64,000 nucleotides of DNA from Immersiella caudata. Taxonomy: Eukaryota > Ascomycota > Sordariomycetes > Sordariales > Lasiosphaeriaceae. How positions within the stretch are numbered: the first letter of the stretch is position 1; every line of letters starts with the position of its first letter. A program made the translations under genes and the position numbers. Shown here one piece after another: positions 1 to 11,600 of this stretch. Under the pieces are notes generated by a model that was given only the letters and a program-made list of their open reading frames with translations, was not told where the DNA came from and searched no databases. The stretch lies in contig JAULSU010000005.1 in the NCBI GenBank assembly GCA_030512335.1, positions 3,534,001 through 3,598,000 of the forward strand, read 5' to 3'.

Positions 1-963
1 TGCTTTCACTGCTGCCGGCCGCCGCAGGGGGGACTGGGGTAGTAGTCCCGCTGGCCGGGCGGTGGTAGTTGCCCACGCTCGTCGATGTCGCAGTGGGGTT
101 CATGCGCTGAGTGATGAGTGTCTTGAGGCTCTTGAGCTCGGCATTAACCTCCTGAAGACGTCGATCCGTCATATCCTTCTGAGAGCTCAGGGCGCGAGGG
201 ATCGAATCCTTGAGACCTTGAACGTCGTCGCGCACTCGCTGTGCCTCTTCGTCCCGCCGTCGGTTTGCAGACTTGAGGTCGGCAATCACAGTCTCCAGCT
301 CTTCAAGTGCTGTGTCGAGACGCTCGGTGCGCTCTTTCTCGGCGGCTTTGAGCGCTTCGGTGTCCTTGGCAAGTTGGTCCACCAGCGCAAAGGTCTTCTC
401 AAACTGTTCATCGATTGATTTCTTATCTTGCTCGAGACGCTCAGGGGTCGGCGGTGCAATGAGAGGATAGACGTAGCGCTTAGTCGCTGTTAGTTGCTAA
501 CCTTCACAGCGACAACCAATAAGTTTGGGCCTACCTTTCCAAGCGTGTATAGCCCATAGGATGCCCCTCCAACTACGGTCGCCATAATAAACCAATCCCG
601 CCAGTCCCTACGAGGGACGTCGGTGGGTGGTGGCTGCCATGCGTAAGGGGGGTACTGATGTGATGGTTGTGCGTATTGCGCGTAGTAAGGAGGTTGCTGC
701 GAAGCGGATGGCGTGGCGGATGGAGATGCGGCGTATGTTTGCGCTGGTGCAGCCTCAGGTCCAACTCTTGCCAGCGCAGCACTGACTTCTTCCTGTGTCA
801 GGTTCTTCGCTTGGAGAAAAGCAATGCGCTTCTCGATCGGCGAAGCGGCAACGCTGGGATCTAAGAGGACTGGATATCGATGTCAGCGACGCGGAGAGCG
901 GAGGAACGGGATAAACAACTTACACTTGGCTGCCGAAGCGACCAGCTCCTCGCGGATGGCCAT
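1..963 (-). CDS. PEX14: Peroxisomal docking protein Pex14 (C-terminus cut by window edge)
   Basis: Pex14 sits on the peroxisome membrane and, with Pex13 and Pex17/33, forms the docking site for cargo-loaded Pex5 and Pex7. Exons on the minus strand are 924-963, 535-869 and 1-478; the last runs off the window. The two introns (870-923, 479-534) have GTAAGT/CAG and GTAGGC/AAG borders and keep the frame. Residues 1-50 form the conserved Pex5-binding helical domain (MAIREELVASAAKF, then DPSVAASPIEKRIAFL and LTQEEV). A Pro/Gln/Tyr-rich linker follows, then a short hydrophobic anchor near residues 105-130 (WFIMATVVGGASYGLYTLGK) and a long coiled coil after APPTPERL. The order is that of fungal Pex14. 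It diverges from NDC80. Only the extreme C-terminus is missing. Confidence 0.93.
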
Positions 964-1630
964 GTTAAAAATAAATGCAGCAAGGGCTTGCTATCATTTC
1001 CCTCAATGCGAGAAAAATACAACAAGATTCTAAAGCGTTGCGCAGACGCGCTGGGTGTTCGGCTTTGATGACGGAATCACTTGAAATTGGAGCGCATGGG
1101 TTGAGCCGAGGTCCCATCGCCCGCCCCGGATTTGGGAGCCGGGGCGTCGGTCACGTGGATCCGAGGAAGACCCGACCCTGGCTGGGTGGTTGGGTCCACT
1201 TTTCCGCCCTTGTTTTGGTGCCCCAAACGGGTGCCAATGATGCCCCGCGGTTTTGTTTACCTGAGCAACGGCGTGCAGCTCTGCATCAGAATTTCTGCCG
1301 CATCTCGAACAGCACCTGTCCCTGAGCTAAACAGTTTTACGAAGAACTTGTACATCGCGCATTGTCGCTGATTATCGATTATTACGCCCTTGCGACTCCG
1401 GTGTAGAACTCGCATCGCGCCATCACTGAGAAAAGCAGAAAGGGCGACACGGGCTCGCCTGCTACGATGTCGCAAGAACAAGGGCTGTGGAGTGTTCGCA
1501 GGCCCAGAGAGGTGCGATACCCCACACGCAAATGCATCTCGCAGACTTCGTTGTCGCTAACCATCGCAACACCATCTAGACCCTCGGCGGCATCAACGCC
1601 AATTCTGGCATCCCCGCGCCGCCATCCGCC
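964..1630. promoter_or_regulatory. Divergent spacer between PEX14 and NDC80
   Basis: This 667 bp stretch lies between two outward-facing start codons and must hold both promoters and 5' leaders. I see no convincing gene in it; the short open frames across it have no recognisable motif. Confidence 0.6.
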
Positions 1631-3814
1631 ATGAAGCGATCAAGCACCAACAGCGCCAGCCATGCGCGCTCCATGTCTGGGTCTCGCCACTCCCTCGCCC
1701 TCGGGTCGCGCCCGAGCCAACCGATGTTCCAGCGCGCGTCCATCGGGGGCAATTTGGCCGAGATGGGTCTCTCGTCGGTGAAGCGCGCCTCGGCGCACGC
1801 CGGCAACCTCAATCTCAACAACAACACCACATCGTTCGGCGGGAAACTATACGGCACGCCCGGCCCCATGTCGTCTGGTGGTGCCGACGCCGACCAACGC
1901 CGGAGCAGTGTCTACCGTGCGCGGCCGTCCAGCACAGGTGCCGCCATGGGCAGCCAACAGAGCTTCTTCCAACAAGCACCGCAGGCCGCAGGCGTGCCGC
2001 GTGATCCCCGACCACTCAAAGATCGCTCGTACCAGGGGCGCATCGGTCAGGAGCTACTCGACTACCTTGCTAAGAACAACTTCGAGGTGACGATGAACCA
2101 CAAGCTGTCGGATAACTTCATCAAATCACCGACGCAAAAGGACTTCAACTTCATGTTCCAATGGCTGTACAAGCGAATCGATCCAAATTACCGATTCCAG
2201 AAGAACATTGACCAAGAGGTACCGCCTCTTCTCAAGCAGCTGCGCTATCCCTACGAGAAGAGTATCACGAAAAGTCAGATTGCTGCTGTTGGTGGGCAAA
2301 ACTGGAGCACCTTCTTGGGGTTGCTACACTGGATGATGCAGCTAGCCGACATGATGGACCGGTACTCCTGCAACATGTATAACGATGCGTGTCTGGAGGC
2401 GGGGGTTGACGTTGCTGGCGACCATATTGTGTTCGATTTTTTGACTGGCGCATACCAAAATTGGCTGAACATGGATGACGATGCTGGGGATGAAGATGTG
2501 GAGAGAGCTCTCGCTCCTCACGTTCAAGCGATGGGGAAGGAGTTTGAGCGATCCAACGCACGATACATCCAAGAGCTGGAGATCCTCGAGGGCGAGAATG
2601 CGCGCCTCCAAAAGGAAATTGAGGACCTGGAAAAGTCGACCCCTGATCCGGCGGTACTTGACAACCACTTCAAGATTATGGAGGAGGACCGGGCTAAGTT
2701 TGAGGAGTACAACACATTAGCCATGCAGCGATCAGAGAAGTACGAGAACCGCATTCAAGTTCTCCAGGAAGAGCTAGAGAAGCTTCAAGGGGAGCTGAAA
2801 GAGGCCGAGGACGAGCGAAGACGCCTAAAGGACGCTGTCGACGAGCAGGGTATCAGCATGCAGGATATCGACCGCATGACCTCAGAACGAGAGCGCCTCC
2901 AAAAGAGCATCGAGTCCGCGGCGCAGAGGCTGGAGGATATCAAGAAGAAGGTGTCTGAGAAGGAGTTGGAGTCCAGTCAAAAACTTGACGAGCTCGAGCG
3001 CATGGTTGATCGATACAACACAGTCGCTTACCAGATTGGCCTCATCCCAGCCACCGCTGTCAACGCCAAGGGGAGGGAATTCGAGCTGCAGGTAACAGTG
3101 AACGAGGGGCCTAACTTCACCTCGTCGCAACTGCAAGGCTCGTATGGCAGCGGGACCGTGGAGAACGAGAGGTTGCTCGCCGATCCTGTTACGGGTTATC
3201 AACCAGCCCACATTCTCAACCTCGACCTCCGAGGCCAGGTGAAGAGCAGCTTCCTGACTCTCAGAAAAGAAATTTCGGAGAGGAGAAAGATCGCCATGGA
3301 TATGATGATGGAAGATCACGACTTGCTCGACCGCGCCGCGGAGGCTATTGAGGACAAGCGCAGCGAAGTCGAAGCCTTGGAGCACCGCGTGCGCGCTGCT
3401 GAGGAGGAGTACGAAAAGACAAAGGAGGTGACCCAAGCGCAGAAAATGGCTTCAGACGCCCAGATCGAGAAGATGGAGAAGGAGCTGGCCAAGATGAGGG
3501 CACAGTTAACAGAGTCGGTCCAACTGATGGAGCAACGGGAGATGAACACCAACATCGAGTAGGTCAACTGCAAACTCACATTAGGACCCTCAGCCACTAA
3601 TATAAGCACTAGGTACGAGCAATTGACCCTCAAGGCCAACTCACTCCGCGAGGAACTCCACACCGAGACAATGCGCATGCTGAACGATGTCATCAAGTTC
3701 AAGATGCACGTCCAAAAGAACCTGGAGGAATACGAAACATTTGTCGCTGATGAGCTGGAAAAGGAGCTTGGAAGTGAGGATATGAAAGATGATACCCAAG
3801 CCATGGACATGTAG
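1631..3814 (+). CDS. NDC80: Kinetochore protein Ndc80 (Hec1)
   Basis: Ndc80 is the microtubule-binding subunit of the four-protein Ndc80 complex (with Nuf2, Spc24, Spc25) at the outer kinetochore. Exons are 1631-3558 and 3613-3814. The single 54 nt intron (GTAGGT...CTAG) rejoins as I-E-Y-E-Q and gives a 709-residue protein, close to the fungal norm. Residues 1-120 are a basic, Ser-rich, disordered tail, the region that contacts microtubules and is an Aurora B target in other species. Residues about 125-255 are the calponin-homology domain (DPRPLKDRSYQGRIGQELLDY, then KDFNFMFQWLYKRIDP and NWSTFLGLLHWMMQL). The rest is a long coiled coil with a non-helical break around KGREFELQVTVNEG, which fits the family loop region. 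The start is the first in-frame ATG. It diverges from PEX14 and is followed in tandem by VPS25. Confidence 0.97.
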
Positions 3815-4257
3815 TAGCTGGAACTTGCGTTTCTGGATGTTTTATTTTTGGGCGCGAGCAGCTCTCTGGGTAGATGCTTCGCTGTTGGGTATGTACTTAT
3901 GGATGGTCTGGCGTTGGAGACGAAGACACGATGTTATGGCATAGGCGGATGACTGGGTGGATAATACCTTGGCGTTGGTGCGGTTAATACGATTGATACC
4001 TCTTTTGTACACTGCATGTTTACTTTTTGTCTGTCAATCTCATCGATGCTGTCGAGATGGTATTGCACACGAGGTAGCCCGCCCCCTGCAGCCATCAAGG
4101 ATGTTACACCCCACCACGATCCTCCCGCCCCTGCTGCGCGCTGCGCGCCGATAACGATAAACCCCGCCATCCATCGTCCCGATTACCGCTCCCTCATCAC
4201 GTCACCTCACATGCTCTCTCCCCTCCTGAACATCACCATCCCCAAAGTAAAACAAAA
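3815..4257. promoter_or_regulatory. Spacer between NDC80 and VPS25
   Basis: This 443 bp holds the NDC80 3' region (T-rich just after the stop) and the VPS25 promoter. A pyrimidine-rich CT/CCTCC stretch lies just before the VPS25 ATG, as is common in fungal leaders. I see no gene. Confidence 0.5.
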
Positions 4258-4924
4258 ATGACAACCACCTCCCCAGGCCCCTTCCCTTTCCCACGGGAGT
4301 ACTTCTTCCCCCCCTTCTTCACCCGGCAAACCAACCTGACAACCCACCACGCCCAACTAACTAAATGGTCCGCGCTCGTCCTCTCCTACTGCCGACACCA
4401 TCGCATCTTCAAGCTCCCCCTCTCTCCCGCCAGTACCACCACCGGCACCTCCACGACAGCCGATAAACCGATCAGCGCAACACCCGGCGAAGACCTCTTT
4501 TACAGCCCCAAGATCAACCGAAGGTTATCGCTTGTGGATACACGGGAGGTGATTAACTTTTTAAAAAAGGATGGGAGAGCGGAGTACGTCGCGGGGGGTG
4601 ATAAAGAGGGGGATGTGGTGTGGATATACTGGCGCACGCCGGAGGAGTGGGCGACTTTGGTGGAGGGTTGGGTTGAGGAGACGGGGCAAAAGGGGAGCGT
4701 GTTGACGTTGTACGAGTTGACGGAGGGGGAGGGGACTAGAGGCACGGGTGAGTTATTTGGGTTTTCAGGGGGTGGTGTGCCCAAACAGGGGGTTGCTAAC
4801 AATGTGATTAGAATTCCACGGCATGGACTCCGAGTTGTTGCAAAAGGCGCTGAGTGTGCTAGTGAAAAGGGGGAAAGCGCAGATATTCGGGCAGGAGGAT
4901 TCACAGGGTGTCAAGTTCTTCTGA
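4258..4924 (+). CDS. VPS25: ESCRT-II subunit Vps25
   Basis: Vps25 is present twice in ESCRT-II (Vps22-Vps36-Vps25x2) and recruits Vps20 of ESCRT-III during multivesicular-body sorting on endosomes. Exons are 4258-4747 and 4812-4924, with a 64 nt intron (GTGAGT...GATTAG), giving 200 residues, the usual family size. The N-terminus carries the proline/aromatic hook (YFFPPFFTRQ) that binds Vps22 or Vps36. Two winged-helix repeats follow. The first contains KWSALVLSYCRHHRIFKL and the second starts after the splice at EFHGMDSELLQKALSVL. The middle has the conserved VWIYWRTPEEWATL and VLTLYELTEGEGT. A Ser/Thr-rich insertion (around TTTGTSTTADKP) sits between strands, where fungal members vary. The ORF reads through the donor, so a single-exon model ending at 4935 would be wrong. 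Confidence 0.93.
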
Positions 4925-5200
4925 GAGGAGGCTGAACAACATGAATCCGGATTCGCCGTCGCGACCGGGTTACTTGGGATATCTCAAGCTACATCGACAG
5001 AAAAATCTCGACGCCTCCGTGTACTGACATATCGTCGAAGGAGTTGCATCAGATCAAATGCGCCCCGAAAGCCATGACTACACGGCGCTAGAGCCAGTAC
5101 GCCAAAGCCCCGCCATGCCGTGAACGCCCGCCCGCCCAGAATAATGAAACCAAATTCTCAATATAGCTTCAACCCCTACCATTCGACCTGGAGGTTGCGA

Positions 5201-7886
5201 TCAAGACGGCTTATTCGAGGCCAAATACTTTGGGTCGAAGACCAATTCTTGCTTCATAGCTACATCCAATAGCCAATCTGGCATCACGATTCGCGGCTCC
5301 ATGTGCCCATCCTTGGCCATCTTCTCAAATTTAGGCCAGAGGGCCTTCTCGGCCGCCGTGTTGGTACTCAGGAGGTACACAGGCTCAGGCGGTGCGCCCC
5401 CATCCTCCTCGGCGGTTGTTGGCTTGATGGTGGTACCGCTCCTAGCGCGGTAAACCTTGAAAATGGCGCCGTTGGCCTCCGCGACAGTTTGGTAGGCATC
5501 ATAGCCGTTCTTGATATCTGACGTGCAGTAGATAGGAACGGCTTGCAGAAGGCGCCCTCGGTTGGCGCGCGCCCTCGCAATTGACTTGCTGAGCTTGACG
5601 TCAAACTTCTTTTCGTTGGTTTTGTCCTCTAGTGGGAAATCCGCCGGGTCGTGCCGCTTGCCAGTGTCCAGGCAAGCGTCAATGAATGCGGAGCTGATGA
5701 CCTCCGGGCCCCGGGCAAGACAACGGAGAAACTTCTTCGTCCTGACCAAGTTAGGTGCAGCCAGATAATCGCATGGCTGACTATCCTGGACGATCTGGAC
5801 GCCCATGGCACGGAGCTTTTTCTGCGACGAGTTAGTAATTTGTGTGCTAAATTCGATGCTGAAAAACATACCCGATCCGCATCCTCCTTGTGTAGATCTT
5901 CAAGCCATCTTTGGTAGCCTGTGAGGACCACACGCATCTCAACATCGGGAAGTGAAAGCCTCTGCCTCTTTGCCCCTCGCTTGCTGACGCTCCTCTGGAC
6001 ATCGTCTTCCTTCTCGTCAGGAGTTGGGCTCGAGCTCATGACGGAGCGCTCCTTGTCAATGAGATCGGCCGCCCGCTTTCCTCCCCATGGACCATCCTTT
6101 GGATTCCTCTTCTTCTCCTTCTCATACAACGCGATATCCGGAGCAATGCTCTGCAGTTTCGATAGAGCCTGCGTTTTGGCACTTCGACTCCCCGTCGACA
6201 TAACCGAAGGAGTGTCGTTCTCTTTGCCCGATCTGACGTGACGGCCCTTCGCCGGCGTTGCGAAGTTACCCGCCGTCGCCTGTGTACCGCGAGCTTTGGC
6301 GTTTCGGCCGACAGCTGGGCTCGACTCATTCATAACGCTGCGTCCCGCGCTTTGGCCATCGGCCGTGCTCTTCCTCTTCTTTCTCGCAAAAGCTTCCGGC
6401 TTCTCCTCGCCCCCTGGATAGTACAGCTGCCTGAGCACCTTCTCGTCGTGGAAGGTTTGGCCAATAACCTCCCCTAAATTGGTTCGAGAAGGGAAATGCT
6501 GATACCTTTCGCTTGACAGACTCTGAACCCGACACTTTGCATAGCTCTCTTCAATCCAAAGGTGGTTGACAACCTCAATGTTCCACTCCTTGGCCGCATC
6601 GCATTTGTCGCTGTGCATCCGAGCCGTGATGAGGTGAGTGTTGTTGGCGGTCATCGTCTTCGTGTACGTAGCGCCAGCCGCTGTGATCAAGTTTTCGAGG
6701 TATATTCGTGCATCTCCCCCATAGTTTGAGAGCGTGATTCGCATGTCCTTGAATCCCTCGATAGGCTCCCTTGGAATCGGGTAATGAAGGAGGCGCCGGA
6801 GCGGTGACGTCCACTCGTTGTGGACGATCAAGTAGTAGAGCCAGGCCAGATTACCGACATCCTTCCCACTCTGTGCTGCCCGAACGTACTGTGGCCCGTC
6901 GCGGTAATGGCAGATAAACATATCGCAGGCATCTGCGACATTCACTACCTCTCCGCCGCTATCCTCGATAATTCCAGTGATGGAGTTCCGTAACCTGGCA
7001 TTGAGGTTGAGGTCCGCCGATAACATGACCTTTTTCTGCGCAAAGACAATAACCTTTTGTCTCCCTCCGGACAGGGCCGGTCGCTTCTCGATCAATTCGC
7101 CGGGAACAGCCGAGGTGGCGCCTTCAAGGTTCTGACTCTGGGGGACCTTAACCTCCTCATCGGAACCTTTAGAAAGAAACTCGGGATCAGGAAGCAAATA
7201 CGGGGTTTCGTCGATCCTCTTGCCCAGCTTGAAACAAGTATCGAACCTGGCGGAACGGTCAGACCGGGCGCAACGGAGCTAAACCAAGACAACTCACCAA
7301 TGAGGAAGAACAATCTTGCATTTCGGAAACTTCTTCGCGGCTTCGACACACTTGGGATGATCCATCGTAAGAGCGCAAATGTGCGTCGTGGTCCGCATCA
7401 GATCCTTAGACTCCGTCCCGCCGAATGCCAACGTCGCGCCCGCGATAGCTTCCTTGTCCAGCTCGGGGATGTCTGCGCATGTGAGAACAACGGAGGAGAA
7501 GATCATCCTCGGGTCTGGAGAATAGGGGCGGACTTGGGCGAGCTTGTTCCTCGCGATCGAGTTCTTGATCCAAGAAGTCGTGACCACTGGAATCATCATA
7601 TTCTCCGCCTCCATGTACTGGTCGAAGTCGATCGTGTTCGAGATGATATGGGTAACCTGGGGAATACGGATCTGGCCCTTACGGTTCGGTTCAAGGACCT
7701 CTGCCCCATGTTGCCTCACGATCTGCGAAAGCTACCGAAGCCGTCAGTTTCGGCATACATACTAACCAGGTCAATACGCAGCTCATTGCGCACCTCAGAG
7801 ATGGTGTTGCTGGACACAGAACTGCTTTGCACAAAGGCAAGTAGGCAGTTCGCAAAAACGCCCGGCCTCTCGCCCTCTTCTGCCAT
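5201..7886 (-). CDS. BRC1: Six-BRCT DNA-damage scaffold Brc1/Rtt107
   Basis: Brc1 (S. pombe) and Rtt107 (S. cerevisiae) bind phosphorylated H2A at stalled forks through BRCT repeats and bridge Smc5/6, Rad18 or Slx4-type partners. Proposed exons on the minus strand are 7794-7886, 7298-7731, 5872-7246 and 5201-5821, for 840 residues. Introns 7247-7297 and 5822-5871 are clear. The first intron is uncertain: I chose donor GTGCGC at 7793 because the nearer GTTAGT at 7766 would leave only 35 nt, and the acceptor could be at 7732 or 7723. BRCT1-2 span residues about 8-190 (RIPQVTHIISNTIDF, VVTTSWIKNS, KIVLPHWFDTCF). BRCT3-4 span about 241-415. A disordered linker has a nuclear-signal-like KRGAKRQRL, and a C-terminal BRCT pair spans about 619-840. 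The frame stays open to 8048, but an ATG at 7886 best fits the BRCT1 start. Confidence 0.88.
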
Positions 7887-8651
7887 GGTGAACGCGCAGC
7901 TGGAATTGTACACGACCGACGCGACAGTGTTCGCGCCCGGGTAGAAAGGGCGCTCAGCAGCAAGATACAGAAGTTGCTGCCGGTGGGAGCAGCAATGGTA
8001 TTTCGGACAGCAATGTGAGAGAAAACGCGAATGTCGACGTGGTGGCACTTCCAGCTCCGTCAGTTGCCTAGAGTGGCTTTCCTGTTTGTGCTAGACGCGC
8101 CGTTCCAAAAAGTCCACATTGGGCGCCACGACGCGAGGCAACCGCGAGTCACCTGATCCTTGCCCCCATTAAACCCCCTGTCAAGCAGCCAAAAAATGCT
8201 GCTGACTCATCGACACGACCCATCTACGCGACCAAGATGACGCCAAACAACGTCCGACACAAGACGATTGAGTTCCTTGAATGAGCTTCCTGAATGTTTC
8301 TGCGATACACCTCTAATTTTCTCTCCTATCAGTCATACAGACTTTAAAAGCTGACCTCGCCACACGTATTCGCTCTATTGCCTCCAAATTACCGACCACG
8401 TCATACTACCAGTGCCAAATTGGTCCTTTGGTGCTTTAAATCCTGATAGGTGATATGTAGTGACCCCAAAGCCAATAGTTTAAGTCGCCTAGAAACGAAG
8501 AAGACGCTTTCCATGCTGCCTTCTGGTAAGATATCGCTAGCAAGAAAGCATCAGACGCGCAAGAAGTGACACACTCCAGATCGTCAGCAGCAACGGCCCC
8601 TGACTACTTCACCAGTGAGTGTTGTTAACTCAACGAATAAGCACCAAGCCG
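7887..8651. promoter_or_regulatory. Spacer upstream of BRC1 and 3' of the coiled-coil gene
   Basis: This 765 bp holds the BRC1 promoter and leader, and the 3' region of the next minus-strand gene. The BRC1 frame is open without a stop as far as 8048, which leaves a longer N-terminus formally possible. Otherwise I see nothing. Confidence 0.45.
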
Positions 8652-11600
8652 CTACTGTGAGTGCATCGACTTCCTCTTCCTGAGGCTACGGTCTGTTGGG
8701 TCATTGTCCGTAATTTGAGAGTACACGAATGAGGCTTGCGAGTCTTGAGCAATTTGTAAGTCGGTCGTCCTCTGGGAGCCGTAAGTACGCCGGCTTGGCT
8801 CTCTGGTTATTTGCGGTCGGCTCAGACCCTCCGCTCTCATCCCCAAATTGCCTGGGTTTTGGGACAGCGGGTGGTTCGCGGTGGTGTCTGTGTCGATCGC
8901 AGCCTTGCTCTGGCCGTCGCTTCGACTTTGGCTCTTGCGCTGGCTGCTGTTTGCAGTGGGCTGTCGACCCTGAGCAGCCTTTCGTCTCGGACCCTGATGA
9001 GCCGCCGAATCTGCAGCAGATTGGGTTGGCTGTACCTCGCCTAAGACAATTTGCGGTGAGACTGCCTGCGACTCGTCAGACTCCTTCGACAGGGCGGCGT
9101 CGGTGCGAAAGTGGTGACGGCGCTCGGTCTTAACCTGGTCAACAGCCACCTCCTTTCCTAGGGTACCTTTCACAGCTGGGCTTGACTCTTTCTGATTGGT
9201 TTTAGATCTGGTCTGCCGAGCGTCTTGAGTTGTGGATTTTGCGCTTTTGTTATTCTTGGACGAGGTTGACTTCCCAACCAAGTCTTGCGAGCCAATCCTT
9301 CCCCTAAACGGGTTCTCCGTGGCGTTTTCCCTTAGGATCTCATCGTCATCTTGACCATTCTGTGAGAGCTGTGCGGCTGGCTTTATGACGGGTTTGGGTT
9401 TCTGCGCTCGTCTTCTCTGGCTCTTTTCGTCAATAATCGACGGCGGAAGTGGTGAAGGTTGATCGTTCGCCGGGCTTCTAACGGAGACTCGCCTCGTTTG
9501 TTGTTGATGCACTTGTCTATTTGCGACTGAACTTTGGCTTTCGTCGCCAGCTGCGGACACACGGGGAAAGGTCAGCTCGCTTTGCTGAGTTGAGGCTCCC
9601 TGCATAGGCTCTGGCCCGCCTGTCGAGTTGAGTTGAGACAAGCGTCCGTTTTGGGGGAAGTAACTTGAGTGATCAGGACAGCCCACCGTTTCCTGAGAGG
9701 TATCTTGGTCCTGGTCTTCTCGTTCACGAGCATGGAGGCCTAGCTTTTGGCCTAGGGTAATATCGGTCTTGGGCTTCTGACACACGAGAAGTAGCTCTTC
9801 AAGGATCGAGGCGAATATGTTACCGAGCTCCTCCGCCGGCACGTCTCCGCCGACGAAATGGTCCAGATTTCTTCTCAGGTGGAGTGGCATTCCCTGATGA
9901 CCCACCCATCCGTTCACAACCTCAATGAACGCCGCGGCGAATGCTGCCGCTCTCGCAGATTCCTTGGCGTTTGCCTGCTGGGACTTGACAGCCGCCTCCA
10001 TTGCCGTGACGAGCTGGGCCTTGAGCGCTCTAGTGACCTCGGACTCTTGGCTCTGGTACTGGATTAACTCGGATGTACTTCGTTTTACCTCCTCTGTCAT
10101 GGCCGCTTTTTCGTTCCTTGTGGTGACGAGACTATCCTCAAGCCAGGCGATGGTCTGAGCATCTTGACTCCGGCGCTGGTCTAGCTCATGTACATGCCGC
10201 GTCATCTCTGCCTTCAACGCCTCTTTTTCGTTTCTAGCAGTCGCGAGGCGCTCCTCGAAGGCCGCAGTTATCTGATCGGCCTGACGCTGACGCTGCTCGA
10301 GCTCATGAACGCGTTGCTTCAGCTTCTCCGCCGCGACCCCGTTCTCCGTCTCCACTGCTCGCTGCTGCATGAGTTCAGATATGCAGTGTTCCAACTGATC
10401 TGTGACCGCTTGCTTCTCGCTTTCTGCCAATGTGAGACGTTTTTCGAAGGAGGCTATCGTTTGAGCGGTTTGGCGCACCTCTTCCGCCTTGCCATCGACG
10501 TTTTGTTTCAACCTCTTTACTTCATCTCGAAGAGAGCCCACTTGCCTCTCTGCTTCTCTAAGCGCGTTTTGTGCGTGAGAGACGGCCTTGTCCGTCTCAA
10601 CCTGCATCTCCTGGCGAGCCACCCTCGCAGCTTGCTCGACCAGAATGTTCAACGTCGCCTCCTTTTCTTGTATTGTCTGATTGAGCTTGACCAAGTTGAT
10701 GGTGAAATTCCGAACTTCTGACATGTATGTTTCGTCTTTGCGCCGCAGGGAGCTTTCAAGCTCCTTTATCGTGGCTGCTTTGCACGCCAGCTGCTCCTCG
10801 AGGTGGTCCTTTTGCTTTTCGGCCACTGCAAGGCGACCTTCCATCTCCTCGTTCTTTTGCTGCACCGCATCCATGGAGAAAAGCCTATCTTCAAGCTCGG
10901 TCACTTGGATATCCTGTGTCTCGAGGTCTTTCTTGATTGTCTCAAAAGCTGATTCAAGGGAGGCATATCGTCTCTCCTCAGCCTCGAGCATGGCGGAGAG
11001 TTTCCCGTTTTCTTCGGCCTTTTCCTCCAATTGTTGCTGCAGGTTTTCGCTTTGACGGTCAAGTCGTTCTGTGACTTGTTCCATGTGAATCTTGAGACTG
11101 GTTAAAAGGGCGCTTTCTTGCTCCCCTAGAGTGCTCTGGAATTCCAGAATGGCTTGAAGCTTGGTCATTATGCTGCAATCATTAGCCCGAGCCTTGCGAA
11201 CACAACGATCTATGAGCTGACCTCGACTCTGTGTCATGTTGCTGACTCTGCAGCTCTGAAATTTTCCCTGGCTGATCCAGAACCACTTCAGACATCTGAA
11301 TGAGGTGTTCGTTTATGGTATTGATGCTGGAGCCCATGTCAGGGCACGAACTCATTAGTCAACGTGGAGTCAACATTGGAACATACCTTTCCTGGATTCG
11401 CTCTTCTTGGAGTTGACTGTGCTGAGTAGCATCTGTTCCCTGATCATCCAGCTTGGCAAGTATTTCTTCGTATTGAGTCGTCAGTGACTCAAAACCAGTA
11501 TCCAGAGCCTGGAAATCCTTGAGCCGCCCTGAAAGTGTCTGGATGCGTTCCTTCTCGAGCCTTAGTTCAGTGTCCTTCTCTTCGGTCTCTTGCTTCGCCA

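Noticed and set aside
7057..7944. 295-codon plus-strand open frame
   Set aside because: It is antisense to BRC1 and ignores the two clear introns there; no domain is visible.
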